A stretch of 64,000 nucleotides of DNA. It comes from Thraustochytrium sp. TN22. Lineage: Eukaryota; Sar; Bigyra; Thraustochytrida; Thraustochytriidae. Below are positions 9,343 through 17,903 of this stretch, in pieces. Each line of letters opens with the position of its first letter. Position 1 is the first letter of the stretch. Location: NCBI GenBank assembly GCA_013306675.1, contig JABLUY010000164.1, forward strand, positions 1 through 64,000, written 5' to 3'. Position numbers and translations under genes: made by a program. The notes below the pieces were generated by a model. The model was not told the origin of the DNA. It saw only the letters and a list, made by a program, of their open reading frames with translations, and searched no databases.

Positions 9343-10189
9343 GGCGTCGTAGGGTATGGTGTCGAGGGAATCAACAGTCTCTCGCGCGATGTAGGTCTGC
9401 GAGTCTCAGTGCGAGAGGCATCGCCGCAACCTCCAGCCTGGGGTGGGGGAGGGGGGCGCTAGCCTGCAGGGGACGGCTTGGCGACTTTGGCACTTTGCCT
9501 CGCGGCGGCTCGGGCCAGGGCGCGCCGCACGCGGCATTGTTTCGAGCCGTCGCGGCTCGCAAGCCGAGCCATGGGTCCCCTTCGTGATCCTTGGCTCGAA
9601 CCCCGAGCCAAGAGGCAGGCAGCTTGCCCTGCGGCGCAGAGCTCTCGCGCAGCACTCTGCAAGTTTACAATGATGGCGTGGAGTTGTACGACAAGTGACG
9701 GTGCCTCGCGACGGCTCGAGCCAGGGCGCACCGCACGCGGCATCGCCGCGAGCCGTCGCGACTCGCAAGCCGAGCCATGGGTCCCCTTCATGATCCTTGG
9801 AAGGGCCAAGCAGCTCGCGCAGCACTCTGCAAGTGAGTAATGTAATTATGGCTTGGAGTCTTGCACGCGCGGTCTTGGACGCCCTTTCCGACAAGTGCCG
9901 ACAAGTGGCCACGCGCGTATTCTTACTTGAACAAAGTGTCTTGCGTGTCCTGGACACCCGCGCGTTCTAATTCGACGCACGACCGACACTCCTCAGCGGA
10001 GTCCCCGCGACCTTCCATTCGATCAGGCCTGGATAGTGCGAGAGACTGGCCTTTTGTGCAGCATTCGTGGTGGGCCGGCCCATCGATACGTGAAGACCGT
10101 CCCGGCCACATTGGCGCGCCAGGCAGGCAGCGGTGCACGCCGCCTTTGCGAAGAAGCTCGCGGCAAAGTCCTTTCGCCTCGACTCCGTC
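9343..10189. other. Intergenic with a duplicated block
   Basis: This region separates the divergent oxidase-like and DUF829 genes. It contains an imperfect direct duplication (see the repeat entry) and an AGGCAGGCAG tract at about 10120-10130 just upstream of the DUF829 gene. ORFs here mirror the duplication and have no family resemblance. Confidence 0.5.
9497..9860 (+). repeat. Imperfect direct duplication, about 100 bp core plus 20 bp block
   Basis: A block starting GCCTCGCGGCGGCTCG at 9497 recurs at 9703 (offset 206) and matches for about 100 bp with roughly nine in ten bases identical, through GAGCCATGGGTCCCCTTC and GATCCTTGG. A second block, CTCGCGCAGCACTCTGCAAG, recurs at 9644 and 9814 (offset 170). 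The offsets differ because copy 2 lacks about 36 bp, which in copy 1 begins in a perfect 9 bp stem, 5 base loop hairpin (9590-9612). Confidence 0.8.
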
Positions 10190-10990
10190 ATGCGCCGCGA
10201 GTCCGCGCGCCGAGGCGGGCGCGAGGCCAAGCGCGAGGGCTGCATCGTCCTGATGCTCGGCTGGTGGGGCGCCAAGCCGGCCTATCTGCACAAATACGAG
10301 GACATGCTTCTCGAGCACGCCAAGGTGCAGGCCGTGGTCGCGGACGTGGCCTCCACGCGCGAGCTCGTGATGGATTTGGGCAGCGAGCCGGCCGCGCGGG
10401 TGCGGGCAGCCCTGCATGACGCCGAGAAGAAAACCCCCGGCGCCCGGCAGGTCATTGTGTACGCCTTTAGCAACGGCGGCTGCTCCGAGCTGTGCCATGC
10501 GGTCCCCGCCGTGAAGCGGGCCGGCTTCGAGGTCGTTGGTGTTGTCCTTGACTCGGGTCCCGGCCGCTACACCGCGCAGGAGGCTTTCGCCGCGCTGGAC
10601 AGCGTAGGCAAGCAGGCGCTCCTCGCCGGCTGCGGCCTCGCCGCACTCGCCTCATGGGCGCTCCTGCTCCGACTCTCCACGCTACGAAGCCGGCTTGCGC
10701 TCGTGGTCCTCCTGGCGCTCGTCGTGCTCGTGGTGCACCGTGCACAGTTCTCCGCAAGAGATCTCCAGCGCCGCGTCGCCGCGCACACCAAGGCGCTGCC
10801 GAAGCTCTTCCTCTACTCCGAGAGCGACGCCGTCATTCCCGCCGCCGCCATTCAGGAGATGGTCGATTTGGTGCGCGAAGACCCCATCACAACCGTGACC
10901 TTCGCCAAGTCGGCCCACGTCGCCCACTTGCGCAAGTACCCCGTGGACTACCGCGCGGCTGTGCACACATTTCTGGATGCATGGGCGTGA
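10190..10990 (+). CDS. TMEM53/DUF829-family alpha/beta-hydrolase-like protein
   Basis: The product has 266 residues from the ATG at 10190; the frame is open to a GTG at 10133. The N-terminal LMLGWWGAKPAYLHKY is the family signature. Likely catalytic residues are S94 in VYAFSNGG, D213 in SESDAVIP and H243 in SAHVAHLRKYP. Two adjacent hydrophobic stretches, between about residues 140 and 185 (LAALASWALLL and LALVVLLALVVLVV), form a membrane hairpin. In animals TMEM53 sits in the nuclear envelope and ER; the substrate is unknown. Confidence 0.85.
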   Translation: MRRESARRGGREAKREGCIVLMLGWWGAKPAYLHKYEDMLLEHAKVQAVVADVASTRELVMDLGSEPAARVRAALHDAEKKTPGARQVIVYAFSNGGCSELCHAVPAVKRAGFEVVGVVLDSGPGRYTAQEAFAALDSVGKQALLAGCGLAALASWALLLRLSTLRSRLALVVLLALVVLVVHRAQFSARDLQRRVAAHTKALPKLFLYSESDAVIPAAAIQEMVDLVREDPITTVTFAKSAHVAHLRKYPVDYRAAVHTFLDAWA

Positions 10991-12033
10991 CGACACAGCA
11001 GCTCCTGCGCCGCGCGGGACATGAGGCCGCGCGCACCAGCGACCGCCGGAATTGAGCATACGCCGGCAACCGGTCCCTTACAGTTAGCGCGGGCTGAATG
11101 GCGCGCGCGACGATCAACAGCGGGCGCGCTCCTCCTAGCCGGTAGACTGCTCGAGGATGGCGTGATGCCTGGCCTGGCTGTGCTCGACCTCGCCAGTCTT
11201 CTTTTGGGGCCGAACCACCGATTCCCGCCAACACAGAGAAACACCATAAGCACCTCAGTCTTGTACAAGGTGGCGATCTTGGCCCTAAGTTTGCCGAAGC
11301 GCGTGGACCCCTTGAAGCGAATCTGCACCATGGGCTTATACCCGCCAAGATCAACGGTGATGGCCAGCGTTGCCTGTTTCTGCGACCTCAACTTGAAGCT
11401 CCCGGCGCTTGGCACACTCTGCGCGAACAAGCTCGCCGCTGCCGATGAGGACTCGCCACGAGCGCGCGCAGCGCGCGCAGAGGCTCGCCTTCGTTCCAGT
11501 CAAGTCGCTCGCTGTCGCCACGAACTGCCAGCCCGCTGTGGCCAAGGCGACTCACCTCTCCTTCGGCCTCATGCCGTCGTGCCCAGCGCCCCCGTGGCGC
11601 GCCCCGAGCGCCGGCGTGGCCGACTCTTAGCCGCTCCCCGCCAGCGCCAGCCACGGCGCGCCCGCACCTGCGCACCGCCAGAGCGCAGCAGGAGCGCCGC
11701 GGGACGTCGGCGGGAGCGCGTGCAGTGAGTGCACTGTGGAGAGTAGCGGAGTAAATGGGGACAGGCGTGTGCAGTCCTCTGCTAAGCTGCGTCGCGGACT
11801 CGTTGCGATCATTGCGATCCCAGCGCGCTCGCATGGCCGGCAGCGGCGCGTGGTCAGCTAGGCCTGGCGACCAGGCGCAGACCCCGAACCGCGCAGAGAG
11901 CGAGCGGGCAAGCCAGCCACGCGGGCAGGAGCGGCCGAGTCGAGTCACAGAGCGCGAGCGAGGCGTGCGAGCCGGCAAGACGGCAGCGCGGGCCGCAGCG
12001 GCAGGGTCGGGGGAAGCGAGCGCGGCGAACAAG
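10991..12033. other. Intergenic with a SUMO-like remnant
   Basis: About 1 kb between the DUF829 gene and the three-domain SUMO-like gene. Apart from the SUMO-like segment at 11215-11367 on the minus strand, I see only CG-rich sequence. The frame of the downstream gene is open back to 11755 but its translation there is Arg/Ala-rich and not family-like. Confidence 0.45.
11215..11367 (-). pseudogene. SUMO-like domain segment, possibly a remnant
   Basis: The minus strand encodes about 51 residues with the strand-strand-helix-strand pattern of the SUMO-like domains next door: LAITVDLGG, MVQIRFKGS, a helix with GKLRAKIATLY, then LMVFLCVGGN. This lines up with LVITVTAQDG and AVKATFPVQKVCKAF of the neighbour. 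Base composition is less GC-rich than the flanks, as in coding sequence. No ATG or convincing complete exon set was found, though an AG acceptor just before KQATLAIT would fit. The last part of the domain, with the conserved intron and the DGDxID block, is not recognisable. It may be a decayed copy or an exon of an undetected gene. Confidence 0.38.
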
Positions 12034-13398
12034 ATGGCGGCGGAGCAGCCGTCTACGGCGACTGCGGCCAAGGCGGTGACGCCGGAGACGGTACAGGTCA
12101 ACGTCACCTTCGAAGGGATCGACTTGAAGGATTGCCCGTTGAAACTACGCATGGCAATGCCGGGCAGCAAGATTGTGGCTTTGATGGCCGAGCGGCTGGG
12201 TATGCCTGTTCGCCTTGAGTACCGGGACAAGCAGTGGGGTTCCACGGAGACCCCTCGCAGCATGTAAGTTTTCTCGCTGGGCCAGGCCTTGTAAATGATC
12301 GATCTCTCGCGTGATCTCACGCACGCCCGTGTTCACGACGCAGCGGTATACGCAAGGACGACACGGTGATCTGCCGTCCTGTCGGCGAGCAAACAACGCC
12401 AGGGCCGGGGACGGAAGACGGCCTTACGACTCACGGCGAGCGCACGGCCAGCTCGCAGGGAGATGCGATCCTTCCGAGCAAGGCCACCTTGGACGGCTCG
12501 CAGGACGCCAGGTCCATTTCCCTCGAGCGCACGCCGCCTGTGTCGGAGACCAACGCCGCCGAGGCGAAAAATAGCCCTCTGGGCGGTTCGTGGCGAGGCG
12601 CGCTCGAAACCTCGAAGCGGACGCCAGTTGGACCGCCGGAGGACAGCCCCCGCGTCGCCAAACGCGCTTCTCTGCGGGGGGCGCAGGAGAGCCCAGGGAC
12701 GGCTAACGAGCGCGCGTCGCCGGGGCGGGCAAGCACCGAGTCCAAGCTGGTTATCACGGTCACTGCCCAGGACGGCACCACCCAGCAGTACGCTGTGAAG
12801 GCCACATTCCCGGTCCAGAAGGTTTGCAAGGCCTTTGCGAACCATCTTCAGGTTGACCTGGCTCGTCTCCGCTTCGTTTTCCAGGGCGAGCGCATTCAAC
12901 AGAACGCCAGGCTGACCTTGGCCGAGATGTAAGTCTGCGACTGCCGTGGCGAACGAGGAAATGAGGAGCACGCCATGCTGACCAACCATATTCCAACAGG
13001 AACCTGAAGGATGGTGACAGAATCGACTGCCTTCTCGAGCAGTCTCCAAAGCTGACGCTCGTGATCAAGAGCCAGGAGGGTAGCACCAGCCAATTCAGCG
13101 TCAAACCGGAGACTCCGGTCCTGCGCATCTTCGAGGCCTACGCGAAGCAGGCCAAGGTCGACCTGGCGAACCTTCGCTTCCTCAGGGATGGCGATCGTCT
13201 CCCGACGAAGGACACCGTGACAGTGGCCGACGTGTGAGTTCCTCGCACGGCGAAGTTGATGAGACATGAGACATTGAGAGAGGGGCCGACTGACACTCAC
13301 GTGGTGCGTACCACAGGGACTTGCACGACGGAGATGTGATTGATTGCATGTCGGAGGTTCACGGCGGCGGCTCCGCATACTTTGCGCAGGGCAAGTGA
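12034..13398 (+). CDS. Triple SUMO-like protein with C-terminal Gly-Gly
   Basis: Four exons (introns 12264-12343, 12929-12999, 13234-13316) give 376 residues with three SUMO/Rad60-SLD-type beta-grasp domains at about 20-90, 211-286 and 289-367. Domain 1 has VTFEGIDLKDCPLKLRMAMP; domains 2 and 3 end in NLKDGDRIDCLLEQ and DLHDGDVIDCMSE, the SUMO C-terminal pattern. A 120-residue Ser/Pro/Arg-rich linker separates domains 1 and 2. After the last domain comes HGGGSAYFAQGK, so a SUMO protease could expose a Gly-Gly end (G366-G367). Internal domains lack Gly-Gly, so the protein would stay a fused modifier. Every intron is phase 2 and interrupts each domain just before its DGD block. The ATG at 12034 (AAGATGGCG) is chosen; upstream ATGs at 11755 and 11833 are in frame. 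Confidence 0.85.
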
Positions 13399-13526
13399 GA
13401 AGCATCGACACATTCCTTGGCGGAAGCTTCACCTCAGCAACTGGGACAAGTCCTGGCGTCACTGGCGTTTACACTCTTTCTAAGATATAAGATCCTAAGC
13501 GAACCTGATGATGGTAGCGAGCGTGA

Positions 13527-14244
13527 CTACGGAAGGCATCCGCCGCCAACCTGCGACCCCATGCACGAGATCTCGTCGTTGTCCTCCATGTCCCTACGCA
13601 GCAAGCCCTTGTCAGCCTCACGGTGCGTGCAATGGCGTGAGACAACCGCTACTTACAAATCCTTTGGCGTCGCCGTTGGAGAGACGTGGTCTCCGTCATA
13701 GATGAACCGAAGGTCCATTTTGTCAACCTTGATGTGCTTGGAAAAAGCGTCGAACAACTTCACGAAGGGCGTCGTCCGCTTCACCTTGTAGGTTTGTTGT
13801 ATCCAATCTGCTTTCATGATGATGTGGAGGGTGGGCTCCGAGGGCTTGCCGGCTTTCTCGTTCTTGACGTCTTGCACGGGGACCTGCTCGTCCTTTTGCT
13901 CCTTTTGCTCCCTTTGCTCCACCTCCTCCTCCGCCTGCGCCTTGAAACAGAAGAGCTTGTCGCCCTCCTTCATGGCCCTGTCTCGCGTCGCGACCGTGAG
14001 CAACCGACTCTCGAGGCGTCTGAGCGCGCAAGGGTCGGCATTTCGCTTACATGCTTTCAGGAGAGTCCCACGCAGTGAAGGGGTTTCCCTTGTAGACGAA
14101 ACGTAGCTGCTCAGGGGGGAGGTTGGCCACCTTGCTGGCGGCAGCGATCACCTTGTGGCCCGGCGTCGCAGCGCGGAGCCGGAAGCGCCTCTCATTGATG
14201 TCGAAGCCCTCGAAGATTACTACGAGCTCGATTGCGTCAGACAT
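13527..14244 (-). CDS. Double SUMO-like protein with C-terminal Gly-Gly
   Basis: Three exons (introns 13978-14050 and 13594-13656 on the minus strand) give 193 residues. Domain A (about 5-76) starts IELVVIFEGFDINERRF; a charged Glu/Gln/Lys linker follows; domain B (about 112-189) starts TLHIIMKADW. Domain B ends LDMEDNDEISC, very close to the LDMEDNDIIEA of yeast Smt3, then GSQVGGGCLP, so processing after Gly-Gly (G188-G189) would release a four-residue tail. Both introns are phase 2 at the same domain position as in the triple SUMO-like gene, whose stop faces this one across 128 bp. Grass DiSUMO-like proteins are a known two-domain precedent. The MSDAIEL start is chosen because the upstream frame has no family resemblance. 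Confidence 0.85.
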
Positions 14245-14780
14245 GCCTTCGAAAACGTGCTCAGCCTTCTTGTGAGTATGATACCTGCGCTGCAGGCACT
14301 CGTCAGTCTTGACACAGGCGTCACGGGCCTCATTCTTGGCGCTCGCTCCCCTGGCCGGTGCCTGCCGGCCTGCCTGCCTGCCTGACTGCCTGCACCTAGC
14401 ATCATCGCCGCGACAACCCCGACTCATCACCACGCCGCCGCCGGGCAGGCCGGCCGCAAGCGACCAGCGCCGGCGTGGGACCGGGGGCGCCGCGCGGCCA
14501 GCGCGCCGCGACCTACCTCGACGCCGCGCCTCGCAAGGGTGCCCGCGACCCGAATCCAGATCAATCGTGTCTGCGGCGGCGAGCAACCTCGCTCACCGTT
14601 AGGTTGGCCATCAGGGACACTTCGTCATGGTCCCGTCTGGTGCGCCTCCTTGACCCGCCAGGGCGGGCCCCGGCAACGTGTCGCTGCAGTCGGCGGGGAC
14701 GCTGGCGGCCTTGACACTCATACTATCTTGCGAACACCGACCCAGAGTCAGATCAGGGCGCACAGGGAATAGCTAACTTA
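14245..14780. other. Intergenic, 5' of the double SUMO-like gene
   Basis: This lies between two minus-strand genes. It contains a CCTG tetranucleotide tract at about 14369-14394 (CAGG on the coding strand of the SUMO-like gene) and CG-rich sequence. No gene was seen. Confidence 0.5.
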
Positions 14781-16340
14781 TCAATAGTGCCTGCCGAGGC
14801 CGGTTACGGAGAAGCGCTTGCCCTCAAAGGCTTCCTGTAGAGCGGCCTCGAGGTCCTCCCGCAGAGAAGCGATGCGCGCCTCTAGCGCGACGCGCTTCGG
14901 CGCGAGCCGCTGGCGGTCGGCCTGCGCCTGCGTCGTCTTGGCCTGCAGCTGGCGCACTGATGCGCGAAGTTTGTCTTCCAAACCGCGCATGCGCTCGAGA
15001 TCGAGCACCATGCGCTCGAAGCGAGGTCCACCCTGGTCAATGATGGTCAGGTCGGCGAGCTCGCGGTCCGCGAAGGCCCTTTGCGCGGCGTCCACGGCCG
15101 CGATCAGGGCCTCCAGCTCGCCCTGCGAGAGCGAGGCGGTCGCTCGGTTGCCGCCCGAGCCGGCGTCAAGCCAGGCCGCGGCGGCCGCGCTGCTGCGCGA
15201 GTCGCCCGCCTCGGCCAGACGCTGCCGCAAGAAGCTGCGCAGCTCCGCCAGGTCGCGGACCACCTGCTCGCGGGCTGCCGGCGACCGAAGCCCCGTGGCG
15301 TCGCGTTCCGCGTTCTCCGCGCAGGTGCCCGCTTCGCCCGCTGGGTCTGCTTCGTCCGTGGGGTTCTCCTCAGCGATGTCCCAATCGATGCCTGCTCCAT
15401 CATCGCCCCAATCGATCCCGGCCTCATCGACCTGCTGGATTGCAACGCCGTCTGGTGTCGCGCTGCTGTTCGCGAATGCAATTCGGTCAGCTTCCTCATA
15501 CGGCACGTCCGCATTCTCCGGCAAACTCGACGTGAGTACACCACGCAGCGCAGCAAGGGACGCGGCTGCGAGCTCGCCCTCTGCATCAGGCACGGCGGCG
15601 TCGTAATGTGCGAGCGCAGAGCGCAGGGCCGCGGCCTGCAGCGCGCGCCAGAGCGCCACGAGCCGCGCAGGCAAAACGTGCGCGGCGCGGTGGCGGAGCT
15701 CGGGGACGAGGTCGACCCCGAGCACGCCAAGGCCGTCGCAACGCGCCCGGAAGGCGCGATGATGACTCTTGATGTTGCGCTCGTGTATAATGACGCGCTT
15801 CTGCGCGGCCGCCATCTCGCGCTCCAGCTTGGCCAGGTGCCCAAGGACATATGAGAGGTCGTAGTGCACAAGCCGCTCGAGCAGCCTGGCGGCCTGCACG
15901 ATATCCATTCGGTCGCGCCGAAAGTCAGCAATGGTCTGCCGCAGCTCCTCCAGCTGCGCGTCGTGGTACGCGCCGCTCCACCAGGACGTCTTGGTGCGCT
16001 CCTCCGGGAGGCCCTCGCGTAGTGCGCGAAGCGCGTCGGCGCAGTCGAAGGCCGTCACCTCGACGCGGGTGTCGCCCTGCAGGGCGGCCGCCTGGAGCGC
16101 GGTGCGCGGGTCCACACCGAGCGGCAGGCCGCCCACGGCCTCGTGTGCGCGCTCGCGCAGGCGTTCCAGGCGCTCCCGCGAGGCCTTGGCATCGCCCTCC
16201 ACGATGCCGCCGCTGCGCGCCAGCTCCTCCACGCGGTCGATGCTGACGCGCGTGGGCGGGAGCGCCGCGGCCTCCTCGCGCCGCCGCGCCGCGCCCCACG
16301 CCAGGCCTGCGCGCCGCGCCAGTGCTTCCAGCGTCTCCAT
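14781..16340 (-). CDS. CDK5RAP3: C53/CDK5RAP3, UFMylation and ER-phagy receptor
   Basis: The 519-residue product is predicted helical coiled coil, like C53/CDK5RAP3, a partner of the UFM1 ligase UFL1-DDRGK1 that acts in ER-phagy of stalled ribosomes. Two IDW motifs sit in tandem at about residues 308-322, AGIDWGDDGAGIDWDI, in an acidic loop. These match the shuffled ATG8-interacting motifs known from plant and animal C53. The C terminus FEGKRFSVTGLGRHY also matches the family ending. Flanking regions are coiled coil (about 130-260 and 430-510). The start METLEAL at 16340 is chosen because upstream residues in frame are low complexity. Subunits UFL1, DDRGK1 and UFM1 are not in this window. Confidence 0.88.
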   Translation of the reverse strand: METLEALARRAGLAWGAARRREEAAALPPTRVSIDRVEELARSGGIVEGDAKASRERLERLRERAHEAVGGLPLGVDPRTALQAAALQGDTRVEVTAFDCADALRALREGLPEERTKTSWWSGAYHDAQLEELRQTIADFRRDRMDIVQAARLLERLVHYDLSYVLGHLAKLEREMAAAQKRVIIHERNIKSHHRAFRARCDGLGVLGVDLVPELRHRAAHVLPARLVALWRALQAAALRSALAHYDAAVPDAEGELAAASLAALRGVLTSSLPENADVPYEEADRIAFANSSATPDGVAIQQVDEAGIDWGDDGAGIDWDIAEENPTDEADPAGEAGTCAENAERDATGLRSPAAREQVVRDLAELRSFLRQRLAEAGDSRSSAAAAAWLDAGSGGNRATASLSQGELEALIAAVDAAQRAFADRELADLTIIDQGGPRFERMVLDLERMRGLEDKLRASVRQLQAKTTQAQADRQRLAPKRVALEARIASLREDLEAALQEAFEGKRFSVTGLGRHY

Positions 16341-16560
16341 GCAGCGAGCGCCCGCTGGGGCTTTGCGCCTTGAGGCGCTTTGACGCTTGGAGCAAAGGGA
16401 AGAAGTTCTCCCCAGACGGTGAACGAGCATAGGGACTTGCAGGCCGCGCTCGACGAGGTATCCATTCATCCATCCAGCCAGCCAGCCAGATAGACAGCCA
16501 GACAGACTTAGACATCCGGCCTGACAGCTCGCTCTCAGAGAAGGGGAGCGCCCACGCGGG
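16341..16560. promoter_or_regulatory. Short intergenic region 5' of C53
   Basis: This 220 bp stretch holds tandem CATC, CCAG and AGAC short repeats at about 16469-16507 (CTGG-type on the C53 coding strand). It lies between the C53 start and the stop of the upstream ankyrin gene. Confidence 0.4.
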
Positions 16561-17496
16561 CTAACGCCCGCGCGTTTCATCGCAGTACATGAAGAACGAG
16601 GCGCCGCGCAGTACCGACACGACCGAGGTGTGGCCCTTGCGCGCAGCAAGCTCGAGTGGCGTGCAGCCCGTGAGGCGGTCGCTCGTCACGACGAGCTGGC
16701 GCAAACAGCGCGGGTCGCGGAGGTGCGACTGCACGTGGTCAATGAGCAGGTTGACCATGGCCAGGTCGCCGACCTCGGCGGCCCAGTGCAGCATGGAGCG
16801 GCCGGAGCGGGGGTCCACAAGGCTGCAGTCGGCGCCAGCACGGAGGAGGATCGCGACGACCTCTGGGTCTTCGGCGAGCAGCAGCGCGGGCCGGCCGGCT
16901 TTGTCCAAGAGGTTGGTGTCCGCCCCCGCGCCCACGAGGAGACGCAGCGTCGCGAGCTGCCCGTTGCGCGATGCGCCCACGAGCGCGGTCCAGCCGCGCA
17001 CGTGATCGCGCAGGTTGAGGTGGGCCCTGGCGCCCGCCGGCCCGGTCAGGAGGAACTTGCAGACTTTGAGGTGACCCCACCAGGCCGCGAGCATGAGGCA
17101 GGTGCAGCCGCTCGCGTCGGGCTTGCAAGGGTCGAGGCCGCGCTTGATGAGGTAGCGCACGGTGGCAAAGTGGCCGCGCTTGCAAGCCCAGTGCAATGCG
17201 TTCTTCCCGCTCGACTGGTCCACCTGCCTGAGATCCGCGCCGACCTCGAGCAGGACCTCGAGCGTCTCGGTGGCTCCGGTCTGCGCCGCGAGGATGAGCG
17301 GGCTCGGCCTCGCGCGCGCAGACGTGCGCACAATGTCCTTGCGGCCGCACTCGACGTCCACACGGTCGCGCCTGACAAGCTGACCCGCAAGATTCTGCCA
17401 GTTCGCGCGGCACGCGCGCCGTAGCTCGTCCTCGCCGTCCTCGCGCCGCTTGAAGACGCGGCGCTTCTGCGCAGCGCCCGCACCTGCACCCGCCAT
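16561..17496 (-). CDS. Ankyrin-repeat protein
   Basis: The product has 311 residues. It begins with a basic AAQKRRVFKRRE segment, then about six ankyrin units. Clear ones are SPLILAAQTGATETLEVLLE, NALHWACKRGHFATVRYLIK, TCLMLAAWWGHLKVCKFLL, TALVGASRNGQLATLRLLV, SMLHWAAEVGDLAMVNLLID and TPLELAARKGHTSVVSVL. No catalytic domain, signal peptide or membrane segment is present. It is likely a scaffold; the partner is unknown. It lies upstream of C53 on the same strand with 220 bp between them. Confidence 0.9.
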   Translation of the reverse strand: MAGAGAGAAQKRRVFKRREDGEDELRRACRANWQNLAGQLVRRDRVDVECGRKDIVRTSARARPSPLILAAQTGATETLEVLLEVGADLRQVDQSSGKNALHWACKRGHFATVRYLIKRGLDPCKPDASGCTCLMLAAWWGHLKVCKFLLTGPAGARAHLNLRDHVRGWTALVGASRNGQLATLRLLVGAGADTNLLDKAGRPALLLAEDPEVVAILLRAGADCSLVDPRSGRSMLHWAAEVGDLAMVNLLIDHVQSHLRDPRCLRQLVVTSDRLTGCTPLELAARKGHTSVVSVLRGASFFMYCDETRGR

Positions 17497-17903
17497 CCCG
17501 AGGACCGCGCCGCGCCGCGCCGCGCTGCGCCTCGCTGTGCCGGGCTGGCTTGCCCGCCGGCGCCTACTTGCCTGCGCCTTCCTGCGTACTCGTCGAGCGA
17601 GCGCTCTCGCGGCACGTTGCAGGGGCTAACCGTTGATGCTGAAGCGGTGGCGCAGGCTCGGACTTGCATTTTCGCCATCGAAGCAGGTGTGCGCTCGAAC
17701 GGTCCCCGGTGAACCGCCCCGCCGTGGCCGCTGCGCCTTGTGGCCTTGCGCGCGTTGCCTTGCCTTGCGGTCGCTTGCAGTAAGTTGTTGAAGGCCAGGC
17801 CGTGCAAGCAAAATCAGAGAGAGAGGGCGAGAGGAAGGACGTGCAAGAGTTGAACCGGAGCGCGGCGCGGGGAGCCGCCGATCAGACTTCGTCGAGGCGT
17901 AAG
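17497..17903. promoter_or_regulatory. Divergent region between ankyrin and EF-hand genes
   Basis: A 407 bp divergent intergenic region that presumably holds both promoters. No clear motif stands out. The EF-hand frame is open back to a GTG at 17802 but without family resemblance. Confidence 0.4.

Noticed and set aside
9590-9612. tRNA-like T-arm (GGTTCGAG)
   Set aside because: The stem is a simple 9 bp hairpin; no acceptor, D or anticodon arms fit around it.
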